DNA of 64,000 nt. It comes from Globodera rostochiensis. Its lineage: Eukaryota; Nematoda; Chromadorea; Rhabditida; Heteroderidae. A program made the position numbers and the translations under genes. The stretch is taken from NCBI GenBank assembly GCA_018350325.1, contig JAEVLN010000009.1, forward strand, positions 455,388 through 519,387, given 5' to 3'. The notes beneath the pieces were generated by a model. It ran no database searches. It was given only the letters and a program-made list of their open reading frames with translations, and was not told the origin of the DNA. Positions 22,941 through 34,434 of the stretch are shown piece after piece; position 1 is the first letter of the stretch, and each line of letters begins with the position of its first letter.

Positions 22941-23739
22941 CATCCGAGTTTGAAGCTTTATTTCCGGTCTTTTGGTATTTCGCTATCGGTTTTAACGATC
23001 CCGAAACGGAACGGGAATTCCCTGTGTAAATCTCGACTTGGGACCGAACAAAAAATACGCTCCTAAAAATTGTCAGGCCCAATTTTTCATCCGGGCCCGG
23101 TAGTCCTGATCCGTTTTGGAAACCCCCAGACTACCCGGATTTTTTAACCAAGGCCCCCGGGCCCGAGAGAGCAGGGGTACCCGTGCTCGGCTCATTGGGC
23201 ACGGATTTTCCGGACTAGAAATAACTCCCTAAAGATGAATGAATACCTAACCCCCTAAAGATGGCTACAGGTCTTTTTCGACTTCGCCACTGGACGTTTC
23301 GATAATGAGTTTAAAAAGTTGCCAAAAGAGTCCTTTATAGGGTTTTCGGGGTCATAGAATCCGACCTCAATTTCGATAGAACCCCGGACTCGAATTCAAA
23401 CTTTTTTTCGAAAATCAATTTGTTCAGAAATCATTTTGGCCTCGAAATTGTTCAAAAAGTATAAGTTACAACGAAAAGGCAAGTAAATGATCGAATTTAT
23501 GCTTTTCGAACCATTTCAAGGCCAAAATTGGTTTCTGAACAAATTGGAATTTTCGAAAAAAAAAGTTCGAATTCGAGTCCGGGATCCGAAATCGGTCGTT
23601 TGAGGTCAAATTCGGATTCTACGGTCCCGAAAACCCTATAAAGGACCCTTTTGGGAATTTTTAAAATCCACAATGTCGAAAGTTCAGTGGCGAAACGTCG
23701 TGTCACCCTAACGATGGCGTCGGGTAGGGGGAGTAGGGG
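22941..23739. repeat. Large inverted repeat (23275-23705)
   Basis: The left arm from about 23275 (CGACTTCGCCACTGGACGTTTC ... GTCCTTTATAGGGTTTTCGG ... TTTTCGAAAATCAATTTGTT) is mirrored at 23495-23705 with moderate divergence. Arms are about 200 bp with a short centre near 23485. No gene lies here. The unique stretch 22941-23270 has no clear feature. Confidence 0.75.
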
Positions 23740-24070
23740 TCAATCGCGTCTGGCCAGTCGCGTCTGGCCAGTCGCGTCTGGCCAGTCGCGTCTCGCCAGT
23801 CGCGTCTGGCCAGTCGCGTCTCGCCAGTCGCGTCTCGCCAGTCGCGTCTCGCCAGTCGCGTCTCGCCAGTCGCGTCTCGCCAGTCGCGTCTCGCCAGTCG
23901 CGTCTCAGGGCCAGTCGCGTCTCGCCAGTCGCGTCTCGCCAGTCGCGTCTCGCCAGTCGCGTCTCGCCAGTCGCGTCTCGCCAGACGCGTCTCAGGGCCA
24001 GTCGCGTCTCAGGGCCAGTCGCGTCTGGCCAATCGCGTCTCGCCAGTCGCGTCTGGCCAGTCGCGTCTCA
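23740..24070. repeat. Tandem repeat, 14-bp unit, with inverted copy downstream
   Basis: About 23 copies of CAGTCGCGTCTCGC or CAGTCGCGTCTGGC. A short inverted array, CCAGACGCGACTGG, lies at 24583-24632. The two arrays face each other 500 bp apart and may be the ends of one foldback element. Confidence 0.95.
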
Positions 24071-24634
24071 GTACAAAAAAAGCCGACTAAGTCCCATCAA
24101 CAAAAAATGTTTCTAGAATTTTCATTAGCAAAATTTTTAACAGATTGTGAAGCATTTGTAAGCAAATAACAGTTAGCATAACAAATTAAAAGGCAAAACT
24201 CAGTAATTTTACTAGAACGACACCCGATTTTGTTAAAAAATGTTTCAGAAAAAAAACAAATCAGAAAACCTTGGATTAGGGGTTCATTAGGCTTAGGCCT
24301 AAACCACCCTAGCTTGGGGTTCGTTAGGCTTAGGCCTAAGCCACGCTGAACTTAAGGTTCCTGCCCTACTACATGAACTTTGGTAGTATACTGAACGATG
24401 TCACTTTATAAACAAAGACAAAGCAAAAAAGCTATTCAAAATCGGTTAGAAGCTTAAAGATGCACAAATTATAAATTGTATTCGAAAATGTAATTTTGGT
24501 TTATATTTAATCAAATTTTGTAGTCCAATAAAATATAAACAAAGTGGCTGGGACGGGAGTGGCCTTTTTTGTACTGGGACTCGCCTGGCCAGACGCGACT
24601 GGCGAGACGCGATTGGCCAGACGCGACTGGCCCT

Positions 24635-24690
24635 AAACTGATAGCTCAGTGGTTTGCTTTTCTGTGTTTTTGGATCGAACCCGCTTCATT
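24635..24690 (+). repeat. tRNA-like SINE head
   Basis: It has an A-box TAGCTCAGTGG and a B-box GGATCGAACCC 29 bp apart, without a closed acceptor stem. This fits a SINE or a tRNA fragment. Confidence 0.4.
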
Positions 24691-25309
24691 GCGATCATTC
24701 TTTTTTAGCTTTCTTCGGCCTTCCCATTCTATCCCCCCATTAACGGAACATTTTTAATGATTTTCAAATATTTTTAAACTAAAATCCACACAAAAAAAGA
24801 ATTTTTGAAATAAATTAATCACATCCTTGAATTTTTTCTTTCATTTTCTTAACAAATATCATTAAAATGTTTAAAAAATTTCCCCGGCGGCGCCGACAGG
24901 CGTCGCCGATCTCCTCCACTCTTACGTAATTTTTATTAAAAAAAAATCCTAAATTCCGAAGCAAAATGCTTAATTTTGCTAAAATTTTGATGAAATTTTT
25001 TAACAAAATTGAGTAAAAATTACAAAATTTTCTCGGCGGCGCCTATCGGCACCGCCGACCCGCCGCCCAAAAGCTTTAAGCTTAAGAAGAGCCCAACTAA
25101 AGCAAAAAATGACGGCTTATCAATAGGGCTGGCATTTATATGCACATAAAATCTTGAAATATGCGCATAAAATATGCACCAAAAATTGCAAAATATGCAC
25201 ATAAAAATTGCAAAATATGCACATAAATTTTTCCAAATTCAATATAAAATTTCCCCAAATCACGAAAAAGTCAAAGGAGTGCATTTTCGAAAATTTTTAA
25301 AAAGTCAAT

Positions 25310-25575
25310 TTTTAAACCGATTTAGAAAGTCTTAACGCCATTCGATAGATCTCGAAAGTTGAAGCTAGTATTAAGTTAAAGCTTTGTGATTGGACAAGTT
25401 TCAAAAAAGTTATGGCCTTAACACTTGAGAAAATTTAAGAATTCCGATTTTTGGGCGGTTTTCTGGCCATAACTTTTTTGAAACTTGTCCAATCACTAAG
25501 CTTTAACTTAATGTTAGCTTCAACTGTTCAAGATCTATCGAATGGCGTTAAGACTTTCTAAATCGGTTAAGGTTG
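25310..25575. repeat. Inverted repeat with 120-bp arms
   Basis: The left arm begins CCGATTTAGAAAGTCTTAACG and includes CTTTGTGATTGGACAAGTTTC; the right arm is its mirror, ending CGTTAAGACTTTCTAAATCGG. The centre near 25435 is short. The DNA could form a cruciform. Confidence 0.88.
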
Positions 25576-26536
25576 AAGCGAGTTATGCTCAATGGATGAG
25601 TTGGATATGGATGAGATGGGTATGGATGAGTTGGGTATGGATGAGTTGGGTTTACCCCCTCGATTTCGACTTTTTTATTTACTTTCGACACAGCCCAGAG
25701 AAAAACCCCTGCACTATCTCGCTTTTCCTTTTTATCTCTAACATGTTCTCTTCCTTTGGCGTTCTCTCTCACCTTTTTTAACAAATAAAAAAGTATCTCG
25801 CACTTCGATACTCATAACTTTTGTTTTATATTTCAGATCCATTTCAAACTTTCAACATTCCTAGAAAACAATATATTAAACATTATTTCGGGGTTTTTAG
25901 TTTTTGTTAGAGGGGTTTCTAAAAAGTTATAGTCAAAAACGTTCAAATTTTTCAGACCTTTTTTTTCAAAAGTTTTCCAAATTCCACCAAATTTTCGTAG
26001 GGTTAAGAAGGGAGCACTAGAAGCATGTCTGCAAAATTTGGTCACGAAATATACCCGTTAGCCTATGTTACACGCTTTCGAAAATCGAACGAAATTTCAA
26101 TGGAGGGGGATATAGTGTCTAATCATCATATTCTGTCTGCCGCATGGTTATTTTTTTGAATTAGTGGTATTGTGTAAGTTCATCGTTCTTTTTTGTCTGC
26201 TGCTGGGCTTGACCCATAGTGCAATGGTTTATTTTTGAAAGAATTTTCTTGGCGCGCCTATCAGCCCGCCAGCCCCTCCCACTCCTAAAAAGCTTACCTA
26301 ATTTGAAAAAGCACGCAAAAATATTTTAGAAATTTACATTTATGTCCCTAATTTTCCTTATCAAAAGACCTTTTTTCAAAAAATTTCCCGCTGACGCCCA
26401 TCGGCATCGCCGGAAATTTTTTAAACTTGTCGGCGCCGAATTGTGACCCCGCCCGTTTTTTTGTTTCCCTCCATTTGCACTTCCTCTTTTGTTAAATAAT
26501 TTCGTTCATTTCGGTCAGAATTAAATCATTTATTTA

Positions 26537-29500
26537 ATGAACAAAATGTCTCGTCAATTGCCTCCAAGCCTTGCACAGACAGCGAGCATGTTGCAAAGTA
26601 ATGCGCCTTCGCCACATCAGCAGCAGGTCCTGAAATTAATTAAGGCTAGGCATCTCCGGCACTTTAGTTTTAGTCAGCCGTTCTTTTTTTTGGGGTTTTT
26701 TTTAATGCGTGGACGAATTGAATTATTAGGCCGCCATCTATCAGCAGCCAATGCCGCATCATCAACAACAGCAGCAGAGTTTACAGGTTTTGTGTTAAGT
26801 TTTGCTCCGGCTTAGGGAATGGGTCTGACAAAAAAAATCCAAAACTTTTCTCCGGGAGTTTCGACCCCGGAGTTTTAGAAAATTACCGTGGTTCGGGACC
26901 GAGGCTCTCGTTAAATCCCGTAGAGAGTCCCTTTTTTGTCGGGGAATGAGTAATTTGCCTTTTTGTTTGATCAAATTTTTCAGCAATTGCCTCCTCCCCC
27001 GCGGGGCCAATCGCCGCCTCCCTACGCAACAAATGTTTACCAAAATCATCGCACAATTCAGCCGACGTCAACTGCATTTGGTATTAAAAAAAAAGACTAA
27101 ATATTGTTTTCCCTTTTTTTTTTTTTGGCGATTTTTGCTTTTTAAGTTTTGGGTCGATTTTGGCAACAAAATTTCCCCAAAAATCCTTTAATACAAGAAA
27201 ATCGCCGAGTTTAAAAAAATGAATTGTATTTGTTCTCCCTTTGCCGCTGTCGCCAATTCGCCGATGCAAGCGCAGTCCATCAGCTCGTCGTGCGCTTCTT
27301 CGCCACAACAGCCGTCGTTGTCGTCCATAGGCGGCAGCGGAAGCAGTGCCGAGGTGCTGCAGCATAACAGCACAACAACGTCAACGGCGACGGGGAATGC
27401 ACACGACGCAACTCGGGTGTTGTTTTGGGGGGGGGGGGGGAATGCAATGCAAAAAATTGAATAAATACAAAAAAGCACAAGCGGTTAATTTTTTTAAATT
27501 TAACTATTTGTTGAGAATTTCTCAACTTCCGTTTTTTGATTTGACTCCGTACTTTTTTAAAGCGGTTCAAATGTTCTGATTTTTCTATATGCAATAATCC
27601 TATCTGTGTAAAACACTTTTTTACGTAAACGGTTCCTGTAGCTTTTCATACCGCCGAGATAAAAATTCTCGGACTCGGTTAGGTCGACATTTCCGAAACC
27701 GGGTTTTCCGGGTTTAAACCGATTTGCTTGGAGTAAGCTCTCCGGTTTTATCCATCCCTTTAATAGCCTAGCTGATTCTGCGTCGAAAGTGTTCTACTCA
27801 GGTAGGAGTATTGCATATAGAAAAATCAGAATTTTTGAAACGCTTTAAAGAAACTCGTAACGGAGCCAAATCAAAAAGCGACATTTTTTATGAGACGACC
27901 TAGTAATTAAGTTGGTCCTCAAATGTGCTCACTTCTTCAAATCGCTGTCCCGCTTTAAATCAACCGTCTCACAAGAACAGCACCAGCGTGTACTCCAACT
28001 GCTCAGAGTGCAAATTTTTTCTCTTTTTTTAAAACTGAGAAGTGACATTATTTACGAGACTCTCAAACTTATAATTTTGCAGGAAGGTGTCACAAGCGAA
28101 ATGAGCGCCGATGAGTTCAGTGCGAAGCTGCGGGAGGTCACCGGATCGCAGGTGAAAAGGGGTTAAGTCCGCGCAGAGGACGCGGCGGGCCCGGGTGCTA
28201 TTCAAGTGATCAGCGTGCTCAAGATGATCATGGCTTGATAGTGAGGCGTTTCGAGCGACGAGTGGACGCTCTACGAGGCTGAAGCCCCCCCCCCCCCACT
28301 TCCAAAAACATAATATTTTTCAACCAATTTTTAGATTTTTATAAATGAAAGGTTCAAAAAACGCTTTTATTTTTTTTAAGGACAAAGGCACTCTGCTGCC
28401 CTTTTTGAAGTTGGCACTTCCGTTGCTGCGCGAGTCCATCCGCAACGGGGAACAGACTGAACTGCAACAAATGCTCCGCTTGGTCAGCGCTGGGGGCGAC
28501 GTCGAAGGCATTTCACCCGACGATTCTTCGGTAAAAATGCGCATTGTTTCATATGAGCTCAACGGATAGCCGCTGTTAAGAGACCAGACTTTTTGGGACT
28601 AAAATTCCGAACTTTGGATGGGACTTAAATATCGCGCACAATTTATAGTCGTTGATTCCCCGGTATTGAGTTTTACTGTTGCTAAAACATTTTTGTTTTT
28701 ATTGAATCGCCAAATTTTTTTTCCGATTTTTTCTGTTTTGACTTTGCAGTTGCCCTCTCCGTCGCTATTTCAGCAGCAACAGTCGGCGGGCGGTTACGGC
28801 GCTGAGGCGGCACCGCCGCTTTGGCAACAGCAGCAAATTTCGCGCAGTGTGCCGCCGCAATCGCTTCAGCAACAGCCAATCCAAACGGCTCAAATTGTCA
28901 ACGTTGTCCGACCACTTTCTGTCCAAAGTGCGCCAGCTTTTTTAATTTATTGAATTGGTTAAAAATATAAATTTGAAATTTTCAAAAACTTTTTCGAATA
29001 ATCCTTGCAAATTTCTTAGATTCTCTAAATCCACACTCGCCGGCGACTTCTTCGACAACTTTTGTTGTTCACCGGACCCAGCTACCACCACCACATCAGC
29101 AGCAGTCTGTTCAGGTGTTTTTTTTTGTTCTAAATTTTTCTGGCATTTAAAAGCGTAATGGCAGCATTGTTCAGAAAATTGACAAGAATTAGTGAAAGAT
29201 CAATTAAACATCAATTAAAATATTAAAAGTTTGAGTATCCAATTTCGGACTCCGTTCCGAATTCGACCAATTGGACGAAAATCGATTGTTAAGGATTTAA
29301 GTTTAATATAAAATCCCGGGTTCATTGTACAATAATACTTGCAGAAATCGGCTGCTGCTGCTGCTGTTGTTGCAACTCCTTTCCACCAACAACAACAAGT
29401 TCAGGCAGTACCTCAACAGCAGCAGCTGCGCCAGCCTCTTTCTGTGAGTTCATCAACAACGCCGGCTGCACGTGAGAGTGGTAGTGTACTGGAATAGGTT

Positions 29501-30926
29501 AAAATTAAAATCACAATTTTGGTCTTTGACAAATCAAACAAAAGCGGGCATGGGTCAAGAATTTTCCCAAATGCGCCTTTTATTACCGATTTCCTTTTTA
29601 CTTAATCATTTTTCAGCCTCTGCAGCGGCACAGATGGCGCCTGAATGTTTGCAGGTGTGTGAAGTGAATGAACGGATTCAAGTTTTTGTCAGCTTCCAAA
29701 TTTAAAAGTAGAGCACGGACCGATCGCGTTTTTCAATTAAATCTCGATCGGTCTTTAAGTCCGGGCTCTATTATAGTAAAATACGCCAAGATTCTTTGAT
29801 TTATCTTTTTTACTGTTAGAATTTGCCGCCGATGTTGTTGAACCCGCAAGCGCTTGCCGATCGCATTTTGGCACATATGCCGGAAGCGCAAGGCGTTGAT
29901 GCCGAAGTGCTTTCCATTATTTCAATGGCACGTTTATTTTTTGGTGGCTCTCCCCATCTTATTTTGTTCCATCCAATTTCAGGCCGCCGAGGCCCGACTG
30001 CGTTCGATGTTGGAACAGCTGGCCGTGTTGGCCGAGCATCGGCAGGCGCCGTTACGCATCGACCCGCACTACGCGTTGGTGGACGAGCCGCGCAAGCAAA
30101 TGCGCTTCATGGAGGACATTGAACGGCGTGCACACGAAAATCGCGAGACGGCGGAGAAAGAGGCGATGTTGCGAACGGCGAAGAGCAAAGGCAAAGACCG
30201 GGACGCGGTGGAGAAGGCCAAGCAGGTGAGGCGATTTTTGTCCAATACTTGGCATTCCCCTGCGGGGTTCTGACCTTCTAGAAATTTGAACTGTTTTTCC
30301 CCTGTGTGAATTATTTCTACAAATTCTTGAAATTTGATCAAAGTTTGTTTGCCTTCATCCATCCCTCTTTTCAACTTCCGGTCATGATTCTTGTTTTTTT
30401 GGTCATGGATAATTGCTGACCCGACCAGCAGGGGGCCCCGGGTCAGGTTAGGTTGGTTACCCGGCGGTCATCGAAAACTGATGCCGTCGTTTACATCTCC
30501 TCATTTGTCAGATGCAAAAAGCTGATCGCGAAGCGATGGTTAACCGCGAGGCCAATTTGGCCGCATTTGCTGCACTCGGCGGCAACAAAACTTGCGGGCC
30601 GATGAAGCGTCCGTTTGGGGCGCCCAGCGGGCCGGGCGGCGGCGGCGTCGCTGGAGGCGGCGCGGATTGGAAGAGCGAAATGCAAAATCAGGGCACAACC
30701 GAGGGCCTAATTAAGGTGCGTTTTTCACAATTCATAGGGTTTTTTTTATCAATAACGTTACTAATTTCAGAATCGTCCCCCGCTGGTACGTGTGAAACGC
30801 GTGACAATGCGCGACTTGCAATTCTTCCTGTCCAACGACCCGTTGGTGCCCAGCAACTCGCGGTTGCGTCATCGAATCGCGCTCTCAACGCTCAGTGTGG
30901 ACGAAAATAATGCGACGAATATTTAA
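26537..30926 (+). CDS. taf-4: TAF4, TFIID subunit 4
   Basis: Fifteen exons: 26537-26626, 26730-26786, 26984-27080, 27244-27416, 27981-28007, 28083-28151, 28381-28530, 28750-28927, 29020-29114, 29345-29471, 29617-29654, 29820-29927, 29983-30225, 30512-30715, 30771-30926; 603 aa in one frame. TAF4 is a scaffold of the general transcription factor TFIID. The N terminus is Pro/Gln-rich. A TAFH domain lies near residues 150-220 (HQRVLQLLR, DEFSAKLREVTG, LLPFLKLALPLLR). The middle is again Gln-rich. The C terminus has the histone-fold and TAF4 block: AEVLSIISM, AEARLRSMLEQLAVLAEHR, RTAKSKGKD, ending with RVTMRDLQFFLSND. The exon 12 donor must be GC (ATG|GCACGT). Exon 4 has no AG just before its start. 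The next gene, TIM14, starts 235 bp downstream on the same strand. Confidence 0.92.
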
Positions 30927-31161
30927 ATATATAATTGCCTATGTTTGTTCTCCACACATCGATTTTATGTTGCTGAATTTCTTACTTCAATCCAACAATT
31001 TTGTCACGTATTTCTCATCGATTCTGGATTAAAAGTGCTTTGAAATTGTAAATCGTGTAATTTTTTGAATTATCGCTACACAACGATAATTTTCATTTTT
31101 TTTGACGCCTTTTTCATTCTTCCATTAATAATCTTAACACTTTTGGGCACATCAAACAACA

Positions 31162-31791
31162 ATGTCTTCTGCTCTCATTTTGGCCGGCATTGGAATCGCG
31201 ACGGCAGGCTTCACGGGCCGATATCTGATCAGGTGGGTCGGATAATCCCCCCCCCGACCACCAAAAGGTCGAATTCTCCAATTTTTGGACAAATCGATCA
31301 ACGAAAAGCATTAAAATTTGCCTGGGGCACGCAAATTGTAATGTTTATCAGGCCCGGTTTATTCCCATTTAGGAATAAGCATTTGGTGAAGCAAGCGGCG
31401 GCAATGCTGCCCACTTATTCCATCTACGAGCGTGGCGGATTCGCTGTCAGCAATTGCTGTAGAAATAAATAATTGTTAGTTTTTGTGTTTTTTAGCAGAA
31501 AATGACGCGACACGAGGCGGCAAAGATTTTGGGCGTTCCGATGAATGCGCGGCAAGAACGGATACGCGAGGCGCACAAACGCGTGATGGTCGCCAACCAT
31601 CCAGGCAGGCACAAATTCTGGCACATTTTGTTGAGACTTTTACACAATTCCGAAATTTTTGTTTCTAAATTTGGGTTTTGAAATTCTACAAGACTTATTG
31701 TTGCTATTTTCTTTCATCTTTTTAAGATCGTGGTGGCTCCCCATACATGGCGGCTAAAATCAATGAAGCCAAAGACTTATTGGAGAAATGA
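31162..31791 (+). CDS. TIM14/Pam18, mitochondrial import motor J-protein
   Basis: Four exons: 31162-31232, 31373-31445, 31496-31604, 31727-31791; 105 aa, the family's usual size. The protein stimulates mtHsp70 (mortalin) at the TIM23 channel on the matrix side of the inner membrane. An N-terminal membrane segment (ALILAGIGIATAGFTGRYLI) is followed by the J-like domain with KMTRHEAAKILGV, AHKRVMVANHPDRGGSPY and NEAKDLL. The HPD tripeptide that activates Hsp70 is split by intron 3, whose donor is GC (CCAG|GCAGGC). It lies 235 bp downstream of TAF4 on the same strand, a distance compatible with a nematode operon. Confidence 0.93.
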
Positions 31792-32125
31792 ACGCTGTTT
31801 ATCTGAGCCATCAATTTTTTCCTTTTTGATAAAAATGTGTGCCTTATTCTTGCAGAAACGCTTTCCAATTGTTGAGTCGCCTCATGCAAATAGGCGATTT
31901 GTCCCTTTTCAAAAATTTGGTGCGGTAAAGATTCGTTCATTATTTGGACGCGTCCTTTATTTGAGATTTTTGTTTTGTAGCCATCAAATATTATACATAG
32001 CAGAACTTAAATTGATAATTTAATTGAAGAACCAAAAACAGTAAACAGCGCAAAATGTATCAAAAAATAATTCTGTAAGATCATTTTCAATGCAATTCCC
32101 TCTCCCTAACTAAATAAGAAATTTA
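31792..32125. other. Short convergent spacer, no gene seen
   Basis: AT-rich DNA where TIM14 (plus) and the next gene (minus) meet tail to tail. Confidence 0.6.
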
Positions 32126-33147
32126 TTAAATGCTTTTGAAAAAAAGTAATGTTATCGTGCCGAAACCCAATAAAGCTAACTTTATACCGCGATTAAAGAA
32201 ACGCTGTGCCCAATGTCGACAGGTGGAATTAGGCAAATATTGTCCCGTCCACATTTCACCAAAAATGGCCTCGACTATTTCATAAGGAACATTCAGTTTG
32301 GTGCCCGCACGAACTTGGCAAGAGAAACCGTAATAGCCCCAACTAAAATAAATAAAAGTTCAAAGTGAGTTTGGAAGAGCGAATGTTTTAAGGTGCTCTA
32401 AAAAATAATAAATTGTTTTTAAACAATAATTAAGCAAATTGGTCAAAATTTTCTTGTTGGACCTTTAAACATACGAAAAAATTAAAAAAATAAATAAAAA
32501 AATTGCCGGATCAGAAAAAGGAGGAGAGAAAAAGAGGAAAGCGCGAAAATTGATTCCCTTCTCTGCTTTTCCCTTCTCCCATAAAACACTGGCGCTCAGA
32601 TGACTGGCGGGCGCTTAAATGCGGGTACTGAATTGGGTTTAAATGGCTGTACCAAAATAGAGCCCACCCCTTAACATCGTATTTTCAAAGAGTCGACCAC
32701 CCCCTTGACCCTCCCCCTTCGTTCGTACGAAGGGCCCTCGAACCCCCCCCCCCCCCCCCCCCCCCCCCTACTATTTCACGTAATATGTTTTTAAAGCATT
32801 TTGAAAATTAAACTTTAAATTGACCGTTGATCACTGAAAACACCAAATTAGAATTAGTACCGGTTATGTTTGCCTTCGCTGGTACGCTCGTAAGTGCGCG
32901 AGTACTGATTGCCACACTCGCGACAGACAAAATAAACTAAAACCGCGTGGTGCACTGTATCGGGCGTGTACTGTAAATTAATTTTGAATTCAAAATATTT
33001 TTTGTTATTTACCGAGACAGCGACGTCCGCCATTAGGTAAACATGCCATTCCATTTTAACGGCACGATAATACCGGCACCCGCAGCCACAGTGAGTGACT
33101 AACGTCCAGAATGCAGGGTTTGATAAGGATGATGATGATGAGCCCAT
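32126..33147 (-). CDS. Uncharacterised Cys-containing protein with C-terminal TM segment
   Basis: Exons 33147-32861 and 32342-32126 join in phase 2 to give about 167 aa. A 42-bp stretch inside exon 1 (33012-32971) has splice-like ends and is a multiple of 3, so a shorter isoform is possible. Visible parts: N-terminal MGSSSSSLSNP (possible N-myristoylation at Gly2), CGCGCRYYRAVKMEWHVY, VCRECGNQYSRTYERT, and a C-terminal hydrophobic helix ALLGFGTITLLFF. The paired Cys could bind metal. I do not recognise the family. A run of about 28 C sits in the intron at 32745-32768. Confidence 0.6.
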
Positions 33148-34434
33148 TTTAATGAAGATGATTTGTATCCTTTCTAAACAATATTTAAATTCCTTAAAAT
33201 CTTTAAACATTTTTCTTTAGAAATTTTTATGCGAAAGGTTTGAGACACGTATGGGCGTCCACGAACTTTAGGGGCGTTATGTCGTTAATATAATTTATGA
33301 AAAGCAGAGGTCCTAAACCCGATTATCGTTTTTGAAAATCTCAATTCAAAAAATTATTACGATTAATTCAAAAAATTGACTCTACTTTTTGAATTTCAAC
33401 AATTTTATGGAATGAAAAATTGCCCATTTATGACACCAAATAATTAAGATCATTCAACTTTGAACAAAGTATGAATTTAAATATTCACCCAAATTTCGCT
33501 CGGCAAAAAAAATAAAATTTGTAAAATTTTACCAGATCTTATGCTCATGTCAGTCCCTCCCCCCGGGGGGGGGGGGGGTCGGTCAGAGAGAATTGTCGTC
33601 AAAATCCATTTTGAGCCATTCTCACTTTCTAGGATATTTACCAACAATTATTTCCACTACCAAGGGGGGTCAACTGGGCGACAGCGACGTTTAAATGCCA
33701 TAACTCTTCTTGGACTAATTTGTAAGCAAAATAACAAATTTATACCAACTGAGATCTCAAAATATTTAAGCTTTTGAAGGATACGATCAACAGCCAAATA
33801 TAACAAAAAAATGATAAATGAATTTTGAGCCATTCTCTCTGACCGACCCCCCCCCCCCCCCCCTCCCCCCTCCCCCCCTCCCCCCTCCCCCGGAGGGTTT
33901 ATATGTTTAGAGGGGGAACACTGAAAAAAGTATGTGTGATTACACCGCTAAAGACAAATCGATGGAAAAAGGGGGGGGGCACTCTAGGTATTTTGTTTGG
34001 TAAAATTTGTAATTATCGAGGGGTGGGGAATGCATTAAAAAATTGAATTTTAGTGGGTCTAAGTTTTTCTAACGGCAATTTTTTTGAGCAAATCGGGAAA
34101 TTTTGCAATTTGTTAAGAGGTTTGCACCAGTAAATTTTAAAAACACGGTAACTTTTTGTAGCTTTTTAGGAATTAGAAATGGAAAGGGTTCACCACCGAT
34201 TCATCAGATTTTAGAACGTTTTAAAAGTTTGTTCAAATTTTTTTTGACGATATTTGTTAGGAAAATTGGGGCAAACACCCCCGGTTTAAAACCGCTTTTG
34301 CTCTACCATACCTGTTTTTTTTCTCTGTACTAATGGCAATTTTATGCATTGGTCCAATATTCCTAACTTTTTTAAATTTTGTTTTATCACATTTAAGCAT
34401 TTTTTATTGTTTTGGCTCTTTTGGAATAAATCAA
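33148..34434. other. Intergenic with G/C-tract foldback (33555-33880)
   Basis: GGGGGTCGGTCAGAGAGAAT on the left is mirrored by ATTCTCTCTGACCGACCCCC on the right. Both arms end in long G or C runs, the right one extended by CCCCCCT repeats. The interior also mirrors TTTTGAGCCATTCTC. The rest, including 34020-34300, is AT-rich with no gene; a stretch near 34090 resembles the flank of the GC-hairpin repeat at 6540. Confidence 0.7.

Larger units (their letters stand above)
24071..26536. other. Repeat-rich intergenic block
   Basis: No supported gene in 2.4 kb. It contains the inverted 14-bp array (24583-24632), a tRNA-like repeat, GC hairpins at 24881-24910 and 25031-25069, an inverted repeat at 25310-25575, a short ATGGATGAGTTGGGT array (25592-25650), and a string CCCCCATTAACGGAACATTT at 24733 that recurs at 60012. 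Confidence 0.6.

Noticed and set aside
23651..24169. 172-codon Arg/Ser-rich frame
   Set aside because: Made by the 14-bp array; all frames are open.
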